A DNA stretch of 64,000 nucleotides, taken from contig NC_086254.1 in NCBI RefSeq assembly GCF_021018805.1, positions 744,001 through 808,000 of the forward strand, written 5' to 3'. Shown one piece after another: positions 46,251 to 57,500 of this stretch (the first letter of the stretch is position 1; each line of letters opens with the position of its first letter). Below the pieces are notes generated by a model, which saw only the letters and a program-made list of their open reading frames with translations, was not told the DNA's origin and searched no databases. Origin of the DNA: Prinia subflava. Lineage: Eukaryota; Chordata; Aves; Passeriformes; Cisticolidae. A program made the translations under genes and the position numbers.

Positions 46251-46894
46251 GCTGGGAGCGACCAAGTGCGCTGGGAGGAGGCGGGGCGGGGCCAGATGTC
46301 CTGAGCTGACAAAGTGTCTGAGTGGTGACCGAGTGCCCTAAGGGGTGTCAAGTGCCCTGGGGGGATGACCAAGTCCAGGGATGGTGACATCAAATGCCCT
46401 AGGGGCGTGACAGCGAATCCCCACGGGGAGCGGCAACCGGAGTTCCAGGGCTACCCCTGTCTCCCAGCAGTGTCTACTGTTTCTGCTGCTCTGTCACCTG
46501 TAGGGGTCAGTTCCCACTGTGTCACTCATGTCCCAGGCGCGGGGACAGTGCCGTGGACATGTTACCTCCTGCTCGGCCCCAATGCCGCGCTGCCATCTCC
46601 ATCCTGCATTTGCCATCTCCATCCTGCATCTGCATCTCCTTCCTCCACTCCGACCGTCACCCAGTGCGGCCACCACCCGAGCCAGCCGTGTCCCACTGTT
46701 TGTGACAGTGTCAGCCTGGGACTGCCCCCGAGGTGGAGGCCACCCACCACCGGGCCAGCTCTTCCTTGTCCTGACCTGCCCTGCCCATCCCGGCCCTCGG
46801 CGCGGGGGTCATTCTGCGCTGCCCCGAGCGGACAGAGGACAGGAGCAGGCAGGGGCTGGGAAGGAGGAGGCACAACTTCGCTCCTGCGAGGAGC
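46251..46894. other. Unannotated sequence upstream of METTL27
   Basis: GC-rich at first, then ordinary. A small direct repeat (CTCCATCCTGCATCTGC type) occurs near 46,600. No gene seen. Confidence 0.5.
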
Positions 46895-46950
46895 AGGGAG
46901 TTGGAACTGATGATCTCTACCGGGTCCCTTCCAGCTCGAGGTGTGCCATG
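46895..46950 (+). mobile_element. Possible CR1 3' tail remnant
   Basis: GGAACTGATGATCTCTACCG followed by GGTCCCTTCCAGCTCGAGG resembles the end of some CR1 3' UTRs. Short and uncertain. Confidence 0.35.
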
Positions 46951-47271
46951 AGTGTATAACCTAAATGAAGTTCAGGTTTTGCTCAGGGCAAGAAACACCC
47001 CTGAAAACCAGCGCGATGCACAGGGAGGGGCAGGATGTCACCTCCAGATCACAGTTATATGGAAAGCCTGATCTAGATGTCCAACATCTGTGATGTTCCA
47101 TATCCAGCTTCGTTATCTCTCGAAGGGGTCTCCCTGGGAAGTCACTGCGGCAGTCCCGCATTAAACCAGCCTTTGGTGTCGCAGCGAGGACCAGGGACAA
47201 GCTCTGGGACAAGCCACAGCTGCGCTCATCGCCTCTGGCTGTTTTCAGCAGCGAAACACACGGATCCAGCC

Positions 47272-47309
47272 GCTAATTAGTGACGGATTCAGTTGCTAAT
47301 TAATGACGG
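47272..47309. repeat. Duplicated homeodomain/TGACGG motif
   Basis: GCTAATTAGTGACGG (47272-47286) and GCTAATTAATGACGG (47295-47309), 23 bp apart, differ by one base. A further TGACGG follows near 47327. Possible regulatory pair beside the CpG-rich block. Confidence 0.7.
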
Positions 47310-47439
47310 GAAGAAAATCGGTGCCGTGACGGAGGCGGTGGCCGCCCCAAGGCCTCGTTGGTGGCCTCTTCATCTCCTCTGTGGTTCCCCGTGTCCTCCT
47401 GCTTCCCTGCCCTTCCCTCTCTGGGGCCCTGCCTGCGGT

Positions 47440-47700
47440 CACACGCGGGGACAGGTCAGCCCCGCGGCCGAGCAGTGCTGGCCGGGGCCCTCGAGAGGGA
47501 GCCCTGCAACCGCGGGACGGACCCCGCGCCCCGCGGGGCTCCGCAGCCACGCCGGGGGACGCGCTCGGAGAATTCCTGGTGGAGTGGCAGAGGACAATGC
47601 GGGGCTGGGAGCGGCGAGGGCTCGGCCCTGTGACAGCAGGACCCGTCCTACCCACCTGAGGACACAGGGATGGCTCCCGGGCGGCGTCCGCGGGGGCTGC
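47440..47700. promoter_or_regulatory. CpG-rich block, possible promoter
   Basis: Locally high CpG content (for example around 47,500-47,580) with flanks of ordinary composition. No TATA box and no recognisable coding exon. It may be the promoter of an unidentified transcript. Confidence 0.35.
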
Positions 47701-49375
47701 AGCCCTGTGACACCTCCTGACACTGTTCATGCCCATTTTGTCCCATCTGCTGCCACCAGCGTGGGCCCAATCCTGTTCCTCGTGCTTGGCGTCCCGGGAG
47801 GGCTGTAGCCTCCAGCAAGGGCTCTCACAGCCTTGTCATGGGTTCCCACCACTAACTGAACCTTCCTCTACAAACCAGTGCCAGCACCCCCTGTCCCTGC
47901 TCTGCTGGCCCCAGGGGCCACTGGGCCTTGCCTTCTGCAGCCTTGACCCACACGGATACAGCCCCAAATTTGCCGGTGCTTTTCCAAGCACCCCCTTCCT
48001 GCAGCTGGCTGACTATCACAGCGCAGCTGTGCAAACATCTGCACCCTGTGCCACCACCACGGCTCTGGGCTAGCTGGGACCCAGCACGGCCCAGGCAGGG
48101 TCAGCACCAGACCTGCTGCCAGCATTGGCTGCCCTGGGGAGGGGACAGGGGCAGGGGACAGAGGTAGCAGCAGGTTGTGGCAGGTTGGAGCGTCCCATGG
48201 CCCGTGCTGGTGTGAGGCTGGACTTTGTCCTGACATGTGGCTTGGTGCTGGCCGGCTCCCACTGGCTCACAGGACATTGCTCTCCGATGGTGCAGTTCCT
48301 TGGGGTGTTGTCCTTATAGCCTGCCTGGGGACAGGGGTCTGTCTGTGCCCTGATGGGGTGCTGGGACCCTGCAGCTCAGCTCAGTTGTCCTGTTGGAGTG
48401 TCCCCACCGCCCCTCAAAGGCACCTGGGGGAACATGTGCCCCCAAGGCAGGGGCTGAGCCCCCCCAAGCTCAGAAATCTCTGCTGGGACCTCGCCTGCCC
48501 TCCGTCTCCAAGGAGCTGCTTAGGTGGGTAGCTTAGGTGGGTCTCTCGCCTTCAAATCTGCCACTGAGCTGGGACAGGAGTTGGGAAAGCCCAGGTCTGT
48601 GCTGGGTTTGGGCCAGGCAAACTCAAACATCTCCACAGTGAGCAATGCCACCTGGCACCAAGCCTGCCAACAGATCCCCCCTCTGAGCCTTCCTAGATCC
48701 CCAGGTGAAGTGTGTGGTGGCATTGGTACCCTGAGCAGGTGGGCTTGCATGGCCCAGGGCCTGTGCAGGGCAGCCCTGGGTCATCCTTGGCCCTTGGGGT
48801 GGGACTAATGCTGTCCCCCTTCACATCCCAATGATGCTGGAATGTCCCTAAGCTTCTTCACAGGAGTGAGTGACAGAATGGAGTGACAGAATGATCAGTC
48901 CCATGACCCTGTGTGCCTCAGAGATTTTCTGGGTGGCCCATACTGCCCCTAGGTCCAGCTGTGGTGTGGATGTCCCTGGGGCAAGGGGACAGAGGCTTGG
49001 AGGGGGACAACTGTGGACTTGGCAGCTTCTGGCCCAGAGGACTTTGGGGACAGTCACTGGAGGCTGTCAGGGTCATGGGCTGCATTTCTGTGTATCTGTG
49101 CTGACTACAGTTTCTTGGTGGTGCAGGAGCCTACCAGCACCAGGGAATGTCCTCAGGGCATCCCAAGATATTCCCAGCTCTGGGAAAGAGCCCTTCATGG
49201 TCCCCTGAGCTCTGTGCTGCCTTTCCTGAGCTGGGAAAGCATGGACAACCATCCCATGGGGCACTTGAGCCACACAAGCTAGAGGTGGAATGCTTTGCTG
49301 GGTGCAGAATTGGGCAGAACAGGGAAGGAAAACCCTGTGGGGTGACAGCCAGGTGGGATCTGGAGACCCCCTGTT
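47701..49375. other. Unannotated non-coding sequence
   Basis: No exon of a known family recognised on either strand and no clear tandem repeat. Confidence 0.5.
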
Positions 49376-49603
49376 GGGAGGTTCAGGTTGGATATTAGGA
49401 AACATTTCTTCACAGAAAGGGTGGTCAGGCCCTGGCAGAGGCTGCCCAGGGCAGGGGGGAGTTCTCATCCCTGGAGGGCTTTAAGAGACCTGTGGATGTG
49501 GCACTTGGGGACATGGTTTAGTGGTGGTCTTGGCAGTGCTGAGGGATTGGTAGGACTCAATGATTTTGAAGGGCTTTTCCAACCTTAACAATTCTGTGAT
49601 CTT
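49376..49603 (+). mobile_element. CR1 LINE 3'-end fragment
   Basis: Sense copy: GGTTGGATATTAGGAAACAT, then AGAGGCTGCCCAGGGCAGGG, TGTGGATGTGGCACTTGGGG and the 3' end TTCCAACCTTAACAATTCTG. Same 3'-end type as 905-1340 and 62568-62900, in opposite orientation. Confidence 0.88.
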
Positions 49604-50829
49604 TCCACAGCCGAGGAGGTGACAGACAGCAGGACAAGGCCAGGGTGGCTGGGGGGGTTTCACACACCCTGGGTGGGATTGCTCTGCACTCACATCCTTA
49701 GAGAACAGAGCATTTTCCTTTCCCAGCATCCAAACATATCTGGAATCTGTCCACTTCTCCCCTAACCTCCATTACACTGGTGTTTAAGGACTGTGGATTT
49801 TGCCCCCTGAACCCCATTCAGCCGCATGAGCCCACCTGGGTCGCTGGGCTCCTGCCTGACTTCTGAATCTGTAAATGTTGGCACTGCTGTGGCTGATGGT
49901 GCCCGGGGCTGCTGTCACCAGCCCTCCTGCCCTGGTCCCACGGCCCGCATGGCTCTGGGCCAGCTAACAAGGAGGGGCTGAGCTGTAAATCAGCACTGCT
50001 GGAGCGGAGCTGGGTGGAGAACAGGTGACAGGAACACCTCAAAGAGCTGATTCAGAAGCCTCACAGGGCTGTCTCCAGCTGATACCTGGGGCCAGCAGCA
50101 GCAAGACATCCCCGCCATGCTGAGAACATTCCCTGGCCACTGTGCTCCTACATCAGTCCCAGCCTCTGCACATGTGTCACCTGCATCCCATCCTCGCTGC
50201 AGCCCCAGTGTGCAGGGCTCCCCTCCCTCCTGCACCCCCAGGGCATGGTGCTCCCATCCCTCTTGCATCCCCAGTCCTTGGTGCTGCTTTTCTCTGAACT
50301 CTCAGTATATGGATTCCACCCTCCCTTTGTGCTCCTGGTGTACAGAGCTCCACACTCCCTCTGACTCCTGGGACACGGCAGTCCCACGCCAGCACATCAC
50401 AGGGGCATGGTGCTCCCACACTAGTGACATTCCCGTTTCTCCTTATCCCCATCCCAAATGCCAGTGGCTCCATTTGCAGGGTGTGCTCTGGTTGTGATTC
50501 TCATCTGAGCTCAGCCTCTTCCTCACCTCTGAGCAGCCCCACAAACCACATCCACACCTCCAGTTCATGGACCTCACTCCTTGTCCCCCTTTCCCCTTGT
50601 TCCCTCTGGTCCTCATTGTCACCTGCTCCTTTCCCTTGACTGAGGACTTCGCACTCTGACCATATTTAACACATCCAGAGACCTCAGGTCCTACCCACCC
50701 CAGGTCCCCCATTGCTCTGTCACACCCCATCACTTCCCGGACCCACCTCCTGTCCCTCACAGCCCTTCCCACAGCCAGGTGAGTTCCCCCGGTGCTGCCT
50801 CCCTGTTCCCATTCCCACAGACAGTGCCA
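49604..50829. other. Unannotated; degenerate repeat at about 50,160-50,430
   Basis: Contains loosely repeated GGTGCTCCCA / CCCTCCTGCA / CACCCCCAGG phrases at about 40-50 bp intervals. No gene recognised. Confidence 0.5.
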
Positions 50830-50994
50830 TGACATCACTGACCTTGGCGCACCTCAGGTCGGTGACTCAGCGTCCCTCCTGGGACAGCACCTCTGGAACT
50901 CATCATCCTTCATGGAACAGCACCCTCATGACTCAGAGTCCTTTGTGGAACAGCACCCTCGTGACTCAGTGTCCTCAGGTCCACCCCAGGAGCT
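50830..50994. repeat. 33-bp tandem repeat carrying AP-1 sites
   Basis: Five units of exactly 33 bp start at 50830, 50863, 50896, 50929 and 50962. Units 2, 4 and 5 begin with the AP-1 site TGACTCA, unit 3 with GAACTCA and unit 1 with TGACATCA (CRE-like). Units 2-4 are the most alike (shared GTCC...GACAGCACC or GAACAGCACC core). Units 1 and 5 match mainly at their starts. Confidence 0.8.
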
Positions 50995-51370
50995 CCCTGT
51001 TCCCACCCTGGGACACAGCATGACTTGCTGGTCAAATCCCTGCCACTCCTGGGATTCCAGATGGGGCTGCACCGTAGCCCCCCAGCTCAGTGCAAGCCCA
51101 CCCAACCATGTCCTCAAATCCCCCTGACCACCTGCCCCGCCACCAGCCTGGCTACCCAGAGCACTCTAGTGAGACTCAGCTTCACTCCAGATCTCCTCCC
51201 CGGGACTCCCGTGTTTCGTCCCTGCATCTTGGGAAGCGACTGCCACCTCCTGGGAAGAACAAAGGACAGGCTTGGATGAGATCCAGGAGGTGGAAGTTGA
51301 AGTCAATAAAGCCCAGCTCAGTAATAAGGTGCAAACTTTCACTGGAACAGGAATTAATGAGGGGATGAGT
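50995..51370. other. Unannotated non-coding sequence
   Basis: Lies between the AP-1 repeat and a TATA-like element. No exon recognised. Confidence 0.5.
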
Positions 51371-51373
51371 GGC

Positions 51374-51418
51374 TATAAATAAACAAAGGATTTCTTGTGA
51401 CTTGTAAAAGATGACTCA
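51374..51418 (+). promoter_or_regulatory. Possible TATA/FOX/AP-1 cluster
   Basis: TATAAATA at 51374-51381 overlaps a forkhead-like TAAACAAA (51380-51387), with TGACTCA at 51412-51418. It may be a promoter, or simply an AT-rich patch. No downstream gene is recognised. Confidence 0.25.
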
Positions 51419-52065
51419 GTGCTTTCGGGAAGGCTGGCTGCTCTCCAAGCGATCTTGGTGATCCCAGGGCAGTCTGGACCTTACCTGATGATCCTAAAGC
51501 ACTTCTGGACCTTTGGTGAGGTCAAGCCACTTCAGCTCTCTCTGCACATGGGCTGAGGTGGTTTTTGGGTATCTGAATCCCAAAAAGCAGTTTGTAACTT
51601 CCTCCACCAACTCACAACTCTATGGATATTCAGGAAAGAGGATGGGCTCTTCCTGCTGTTATTTTATCCCCAGGCTCTTGCAGTATTTCCTGGAGTGCAG
51701 TCCTTCCTTTCTCAGGAACATCCCTGAATCCCAGCTTTGTTGTGAGCCCAACAGATTGCTATTGGCAGGAGGGATGATGGAGAATCTCTATGCTGCTTCA
51801 TCCCCTGCCCATCCTGCCCAAATGAGGATTTGAGGGGGGGTCCCTGTGGGAGTGAAGCCAAAGAGGTGAAACCATTATCCCTTTCCTGAGCTGAGCTGAA
51901 CCTGAGCTGAGCTTTGCCAATTCCAGCTGGAACAAAATCACCAGACTTGGACCATGTCACACATCCAGAGAAAGCAAGCCGAGAAGTTACACAAGTGATT
52001 TGGAGTGAGAGCAATGGAGTGGGAAGGTGTCAGTGGGCTGGATGATGATGACCATGGACTGAGAG
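51419..52065. other. Unannotated non-coding sequence
   Basis: No recognisable gene, promoter or repeat. Confidence 0.5.
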
Positions 52066-52160
52066 TTCCTAGAATCCTAGAAAGGTTTGAGTTGGAAGGG
52101 ACCTTAAAGACCAGCTCATTCCCCACCCCTGAGTTCATCCACCCTAGAGCTCGATGTCAT
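52066..52160 (-). mobile_element. CR1 LINE 3'-end fragment
   Basis: Reversed CR1 tail: AGAATCCTAGAAAGGTTTGA and GTTGGAAGGGACCTTAAAGA, then a decaying CATTCCCCACCCCTGAG segment. 5'-truncated. Confidence 0.65.
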
Positions 52161-53582
52161 CTATGCTTGTTTTTGAAATGATGTCAACCAATCACTCCTG
52201 GCTGTTGAGTCTTGCCCTCCCTGTGCTGACCATTTCAGCTCTAGGGGACTTTGCTGGAGGATCGTATCTTTGGATTTCCCAGCTGGAGCTGCTCCTCTGA
52301 ATGCTCTCCAGCCTGTATTGATCCAAATGACCTGGTTAGGCAGGTCAGTGGTGGGTCTCTCTGAACTGACAGTTGCAGCTGGAGGAGGGTGTGCAGTGAG
52401 TCTTGGAAAAGGAGGGAGGCAGAGCAGCGAAGCAAAGGCAGTCGCAGCTCCCGGGAAGCACCTGTGAGGGAAGGTCCCGCCGCAGCGCCTGCTCCTGCAG
52501 AAACAGAGTTCAGGGAGTGGCCGGGAATCCGGCAAAATGGAAATCTTGGGAGTTATCTCAAGGACAAGGAGGAGGAGCCCAGACAGCGGAAACAACTCTA
52601 AATCATTCGAGACGGGGTAACAGGAGTGCGTGGGCAGAGGCAGCGTGGCCTGCTGGGGGTGACTGATGGATTTCCCAGGGTCCAAAGGGAAGGTGAAGGT
52701 GACCCCTGGTGCTTCTGCTGAACCATGGTGGTCTCTGTGCTTCTAGGGAGGTGTGAACGTGGCTGGGTCTGGGGTGGCTGCTTGGTCACCTTCCTTTTCT
52801 ACATTGAGTGGGGAGTGCAGGTAAAGTACTCCCACAGGGCCAAGCTCAGCCTAGGCTGGGCTGGAGGCACAGGGAGCTTGGGTAAATCCTGTATTTCCAA
52901 AAGCCTGATGATGGGCTTTTGTCTTATGGCACTTTGAACACTGGCTGAAGAAATCTCATCTGTGGATTATCTCAAGTAATAATTAAACTGGGAGCTCACG
53001 TGTGTTCAAAGGGTGGGTTCAGCTCAAGTTCAAGCTGAAGGAAAAAAAAATCCCCCAGGGATTATCACAGCCAAAGGCTCAGCTCTGGCTCAGGAGGTCC
53101 ATGAAAACTGCTGTAAGCTGGGAAAGTATTTGAGGCTGTGTCACCCTGTGTGGGTGCTGTGTTTCTGCTGTTGGGGGTGAAGTGCAGGGGAGCTCTGGGC
53201 ACTGCCCCCCCACCCCCTCAGAAGAGGGCAAGGCAGGGAACCCCCTCCTCCAGCACTTGGAGAGGCAGCTGGGAAGAACATGTATCTGACTCTTGACTGC
53301 AGGAAGGGGTTTGATGCTGTTTCACAGGACCACAACTTTCCTGGGACTGTTATAATGTGTGTTCAGATGTGATTCCCACAATCCTCAACACCCTTGAATC
53401 CACAGCCATGTGAGAAGCCTTGAAGGACCGACTCAAAGTGAGCCTCACTTGCTGAAGAACTGATCTTTTAAAAAAAGACACCCCACAGCCTTGGTTAAGG
53501 GAGATGCCATAAGAGGAAACTCTCAGGCTGACCCTTGTGGAGAGCAGGGGCTGGAGGAGCTCCATGGAGGCTGGAGAGAGGG
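52161..53582. other. Unannotated non-coding sequence
   Basis: Locally CpG-enriched at about 52,430-52,640 but with no supported exon. Otherwise plain. Confidence 0.5.
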
Positions 53583-53768
53583 ATCAGAACCAGGATCAGG
53601 ATCAGGATCAGGACCAGGACCAGGACCAGGATCAGGATCAGGACCAGGACCAGGACCAGGACCAGGACCAGGACCAGGACCAGGACCAGGACCAGGACCA
53701 GGACCAGGACCAGGACCAGGACCAGGACCAGGATCAGGATCAGGATCAGGATCAGGATCTGGGTCAGG
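53583..53768. repeat. (AGGACC/AGGATC)n hexanucleotide array
   Basis: About 31 head-to-tail hexamers alternating AGGATC and AGGACC; the CC type fills the centre and the TC type both ends. All three frames are open on both strands, producing dipeptide-repeat frames (for example QD or RT) that are not evidence of a gene. The pattern suggests expansion from the centre and high length variability. Confidence 0.95.
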
Positions 53769-53884
53769 AGGAAACTGGTCTGATGAGCCTTAGCGTGGGA
53801 AGGACAATTGCTCTGCTGGTAGGACAAGGATTTGGGGGTCAAGATGGCACCAGAAGTACCAGTGCCAGAGAAGATTTCTACGCC

Positions 53885-54121
53885 AGGACACAGGGAATGG
53901 CTTCCCACTGCCAGAGGGCAGTGATAAATGGGATTTTAGGAAGGAATTGTTCCCTGGGAGGGTGGCAAGGCCCTGGCACAGGATGCCCAGAGCAGCTGTG
54001 GCTGCCCCTGGATCCCTGGCAGTGTTCAAGGCCAGGTTGGATAGGGCTTGGAGCAGTGGAAGGTGTCCCTGGATGGGCTCTGAGGTCTTTTCCAACCCAA
54101 ACCATTCCATGAATCTGTGTT
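53885..54121 (+). mobile_element. CR1 LINE 3'-end fragment
   Basis: Sense copy from ACACAGGGAATGGCTTCCCA through TTCAAGGCCAGGTTGGATAG to the 3' end CCAAACCATTCCATGAATC. Nearly the same extent as the copy at 3.3 kb. Confidence 0.88.
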
Positions 54122-57100
54122 TCTAAGCCACTGAGGTCATGCTGGTCACTCTCTACCGGTTCCTGAAGCCTTGGCAGGTGTGGGGGTCCTTGCTGTGACC
54201 TCCCACTCCCTGGTCAGGTGTGCAGACTCCCCCAGCCCTAGGTGCCTTCAGGCTCTGAGTGCAGCACAGATGCTCTGCGCTGTGCCAGATCATCTGTGTT
54301 TCTTGGCCCCCAGCTCCTCGGCCATCTCACCAGGTATGTAACTATCCCAGCTATTTCCTGCTGTACTGCAAGGAAAAATGAAAAAAATAAATCATCCAAC
54401 CTTTGGCCCTGTTTGATACAAATCCAGGCTGCAGCATTGCAGACAGATTGCGTGTGGTGGCAGCACCACCAGCACCCAGTGCCCTGCCTGTTCCCTTTGG
54501 CAAGGGGAGCATGAGGGGCTGCCATGGGTGTGGCCTCGAGCCAGCTCCCATCACAGCCCGAGTGATTTATGGCCTGCATTCCTGCTCCTGACAGGCACAT
54601 CCTGGGATGCTGTGCTCCTGCATTGTCTAGAGAGAGGCACGGGGGCTGTCTGGGGCCACCAGTGTCCCCTGGAGCTGCCCTGACCTTGGCAGAAGGGCAG
54701 CTCCCACCAATGCTGCCGGTGGAGTCCAGGGTGAGGAGAGACTTCCTCATTTCCCAGGGATTCTTTATGTTTTCTGTCTCATGATGAGAGTGCTGGGGGT
54801 GCAGCATCCCAGGATTGCACTCCATAATCCCAAACTGGAAGCCCCTGCTACCCTGTTCCCAGGCTGCTATGATGGGTCCTGCCCTGTGGACAGGGTGCCA
54901 GACTGTGCCAGGCTGGCCATTGCTCAGCACCTTTGCTGCCTGGGGCTGAGCTGGGGCTGCTGGGCTTGGCTGCAGGGCCCAGAGCTTGTACTGAGAGGCT
55001 GAATCCCCCAGGATGTGCAGCTCAGGGCAACACAGCCCAGCAGCTGCTCTGCTCCTCCTCTGGTCACTGAGGGGATTTGCCATCCCTGGGCTGGTCCTTA
55101 GTTGCCCTCAGTGAGCCTGGCTGATATTGGTGGGGAATGGACATGGCAGTGGGGACAAGGCGAGCACTGGAGACATGATGGCCACTGGTTTTGCTGATAT
55201 TTTGAGCTGGTGGGAGCAGTGGTTTCCTCATGCCCAGACATCCCACAGGAAGGCCGAGCCAGGCTGGAGGCAGGGCTGTATCTCTGGGTGCTTTGAGGCT
55301 GAGTGTGGGATGTGGGACAGGGTGTTTCTCCATGTGCCTCCAGATCCCATCCTGCCAGGACGTGGTGACAGGGGCTTGGTGTCCTGTTCCCTCCTGGCTG
55401 GGCCTTCAGCCTCCTGCTCATGCAGGGATCTCTGCACTTATGGGACTCAACCCAAGAGAAGGAATTGCCTCAGGCCCCTCCTGTGGCCAGAGCTGGGAAA
55501 CACCAGGGATGCATCTTGCCAGGGCTCCAGGGCTACAATAAAGTCTTATCCCATCCCAAGCTGTTCTGGGACATGCTGGCATGTGTGGGATCCCAGCCCC
55601 CTGTCTCCCCAGTCTGTGGGATCCACTCCAGGCTGGCAGTGCTCTGCAGAGCTTGGGTGCCATAAGGACCCCACAAAATGGGGGGGTGAGTGCCACCAGC
55701 CCCATCCAATTGTAGGCACAACCTGGTGCCCCTGGTTCCTGCCATGGACCAGCTCTCCAGGTCTGTGTCCAGCAGGCAGGAGCTGGTGCCTGTGGTAGGT
55801 ATTTTGTTATTTTTTCATCTTTTTTCCCCAGCAGAGCAGGCAAGCCATGGCCTGCATTCCAGTTTGGCTGTAATTGTGCTGTTATCTCTCTCTCAGGGCC
55901 TGCTTTCACTCATGCCTGGGGTCTCTGTGAGTGAATGGATGTCTCTGTTAGGGCTGTTCCAAAGATTTCCCTGCCTCTGCCCTCTCCCATTTCCCATGCT
56001 CTCCTTGCTGACCTCTGCACTTCCCTTGGCCCCGGGCCCCAAGCCCTGAAGGGCAAAGGTTCCTGGGAAGCACCTGCAGTCCTGAACCTGAGTGCCCCAG
56101 CAGCGACTGTCCCCTCAGAAGGGCATGGGACAGTGGCTGGCATGATGAGCAGGACCATGGGGTAAGGAGGAGCTGGGGCCCAGCAGGGAAGAGCCCCTGG
56201 AGGCTGCTCTGTTTCACCTGGGGTGCGGCAGTACCAGAGGTGACAGCTCTGGCTTGCAACACAGGGAGCACCTGAATTTGTCCTGATGGAATATTTTTCC
56301 CCTATGATGGTCACAAAATGTGGAAATGGAGAAGAGGGTGGGGCTTTGCTCATGGATGTGTTCAGATCTTGACTGGCCCCAGGCAGTGGTGAGTGGGGCT
56401 GGACCAGACATCTCCACAGTGCCCCCACCTCAGCCACTCTGGAATTTTCTGATTGTGCACAGCAATGCTTGTGACAGTCCCTGAGGAGCTGAAGGCTCTG
56501 AGAGATGGCACCAAGCAGGGCTGTAAAAGAAGGTCCAAATCATGAAGGAAGTTTGCGGAAGAGGAGGGGACAAGATGCAGAATGGGTCTGCCCTGGGACC
56601 TCAACCTCCCTGCTGAGCTCTGAGCTGTTCACTGCAGGCTATGATTAAAGCTGGGACATTTCCCTGGGATGTGACCCTCGTCTGGCTCTGGCACCTGACC
56701 CAGCACCAGGATGGTCCTGACTCATGGAGCTGATGGAGCTGCACATCTTTTCACAGGTGCCAGAGCAGGTCATGACAGGCTGATCCCAGACACAGCGCCT
56801 GGTGCCCCTGGGATGGTCCCACTGCCCCATCGTGGTGAAGACTCCTCTTCCTCTTCTCCTTCAGGGTCAATCCCTGCAGTTTGATCAGACCCTTCAGAGG
56901 ATGCTCCCCATGGACCAGCCTTGAGATCCCAGGATTCAAGGGCTTCACTTTGCTGCTCTCACATCTCCCTGTTCAACAGCAGCCCAGCCTCTCTGGTCCC
57001 AGTGTCCCCAGGGTTTGGGAATGGACCCTGACCCCCTCCTAGGATGGCTGGTGGTCACACAAACCAGGACGCATCCCTGTGTCCCTGGCAGTTCCCAGGC

Positions 57101-57179
57101 ATTGCTCCACATGCTGGGCCAGAGCTGGTGTGACACTGCTCGGGACACTGGGATGCGTGTGGGTGCTAATCTTTGGGGC
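54122..57179. other. Unannotated non-coding sequence
   Basis: About 3 kb with several long but overlapping open frames on both strands, none with recognisable family features or consistent splice junctions. In mammals the next gene after METTL27 on this side is TMEM270 or ELN; no elastin-type VPG/GVGVP coding is seen. Confidence 0.5.
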
Positions 57180-57500
57180 CATCAGGCCAGGCACTGAACC
57201 AAAATCCAGCTCTAATTGGACTTTTCCAGTAATTCTTCCTGACAAAACAATTAAGTTTCTCAGGCAAGAGATGTTCTTTGCAAATGTTCTGTGCCAGATG
57301 CTTTTGCTTTTTTTATCTGTGGTATTTAGGGATCTTTTCCTAATACTCACTCATTATTTTATGAGGCACAGACTGGTTCTTCCTGCCCTTTTGAAGCTCA
57401 GTATCACACTCATGTTTGTTTGTTGTCTCAGGGCTTCCCTAACTGTATGTGAGGGGGGTTTTGTTTCATTAAAAAAAAATTAAATAAACATTCTTGATTT
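57180..57500. promoter_or_regulatory. AT-rich block, candidate conserved element or 3' UTR
   Basis: An AT-rich island in GC-rich flanks, with TCTAATTGGA, AACAATTAAG and a terminal AATAAA at 57483-57488 preceded by an A9 run. It could be a regulatory element or the 3' end of an unrecognised plus-strand transcript. Confidence 0.3.

Noticed and set aside
53495..54112. Frames of up to 191 codons through the AGGACC/AGGATC array
   Set aside because: Dipeptide-repeat artefact of a hexamer that contains no stop in any frame; the tail of the frame runs into a CR1 copy.
54238..55083. Minus-strand frame of 281 codons
   Set aside because: Composition and lack of motifs fit non-coding DNA; competing frames overlap it.
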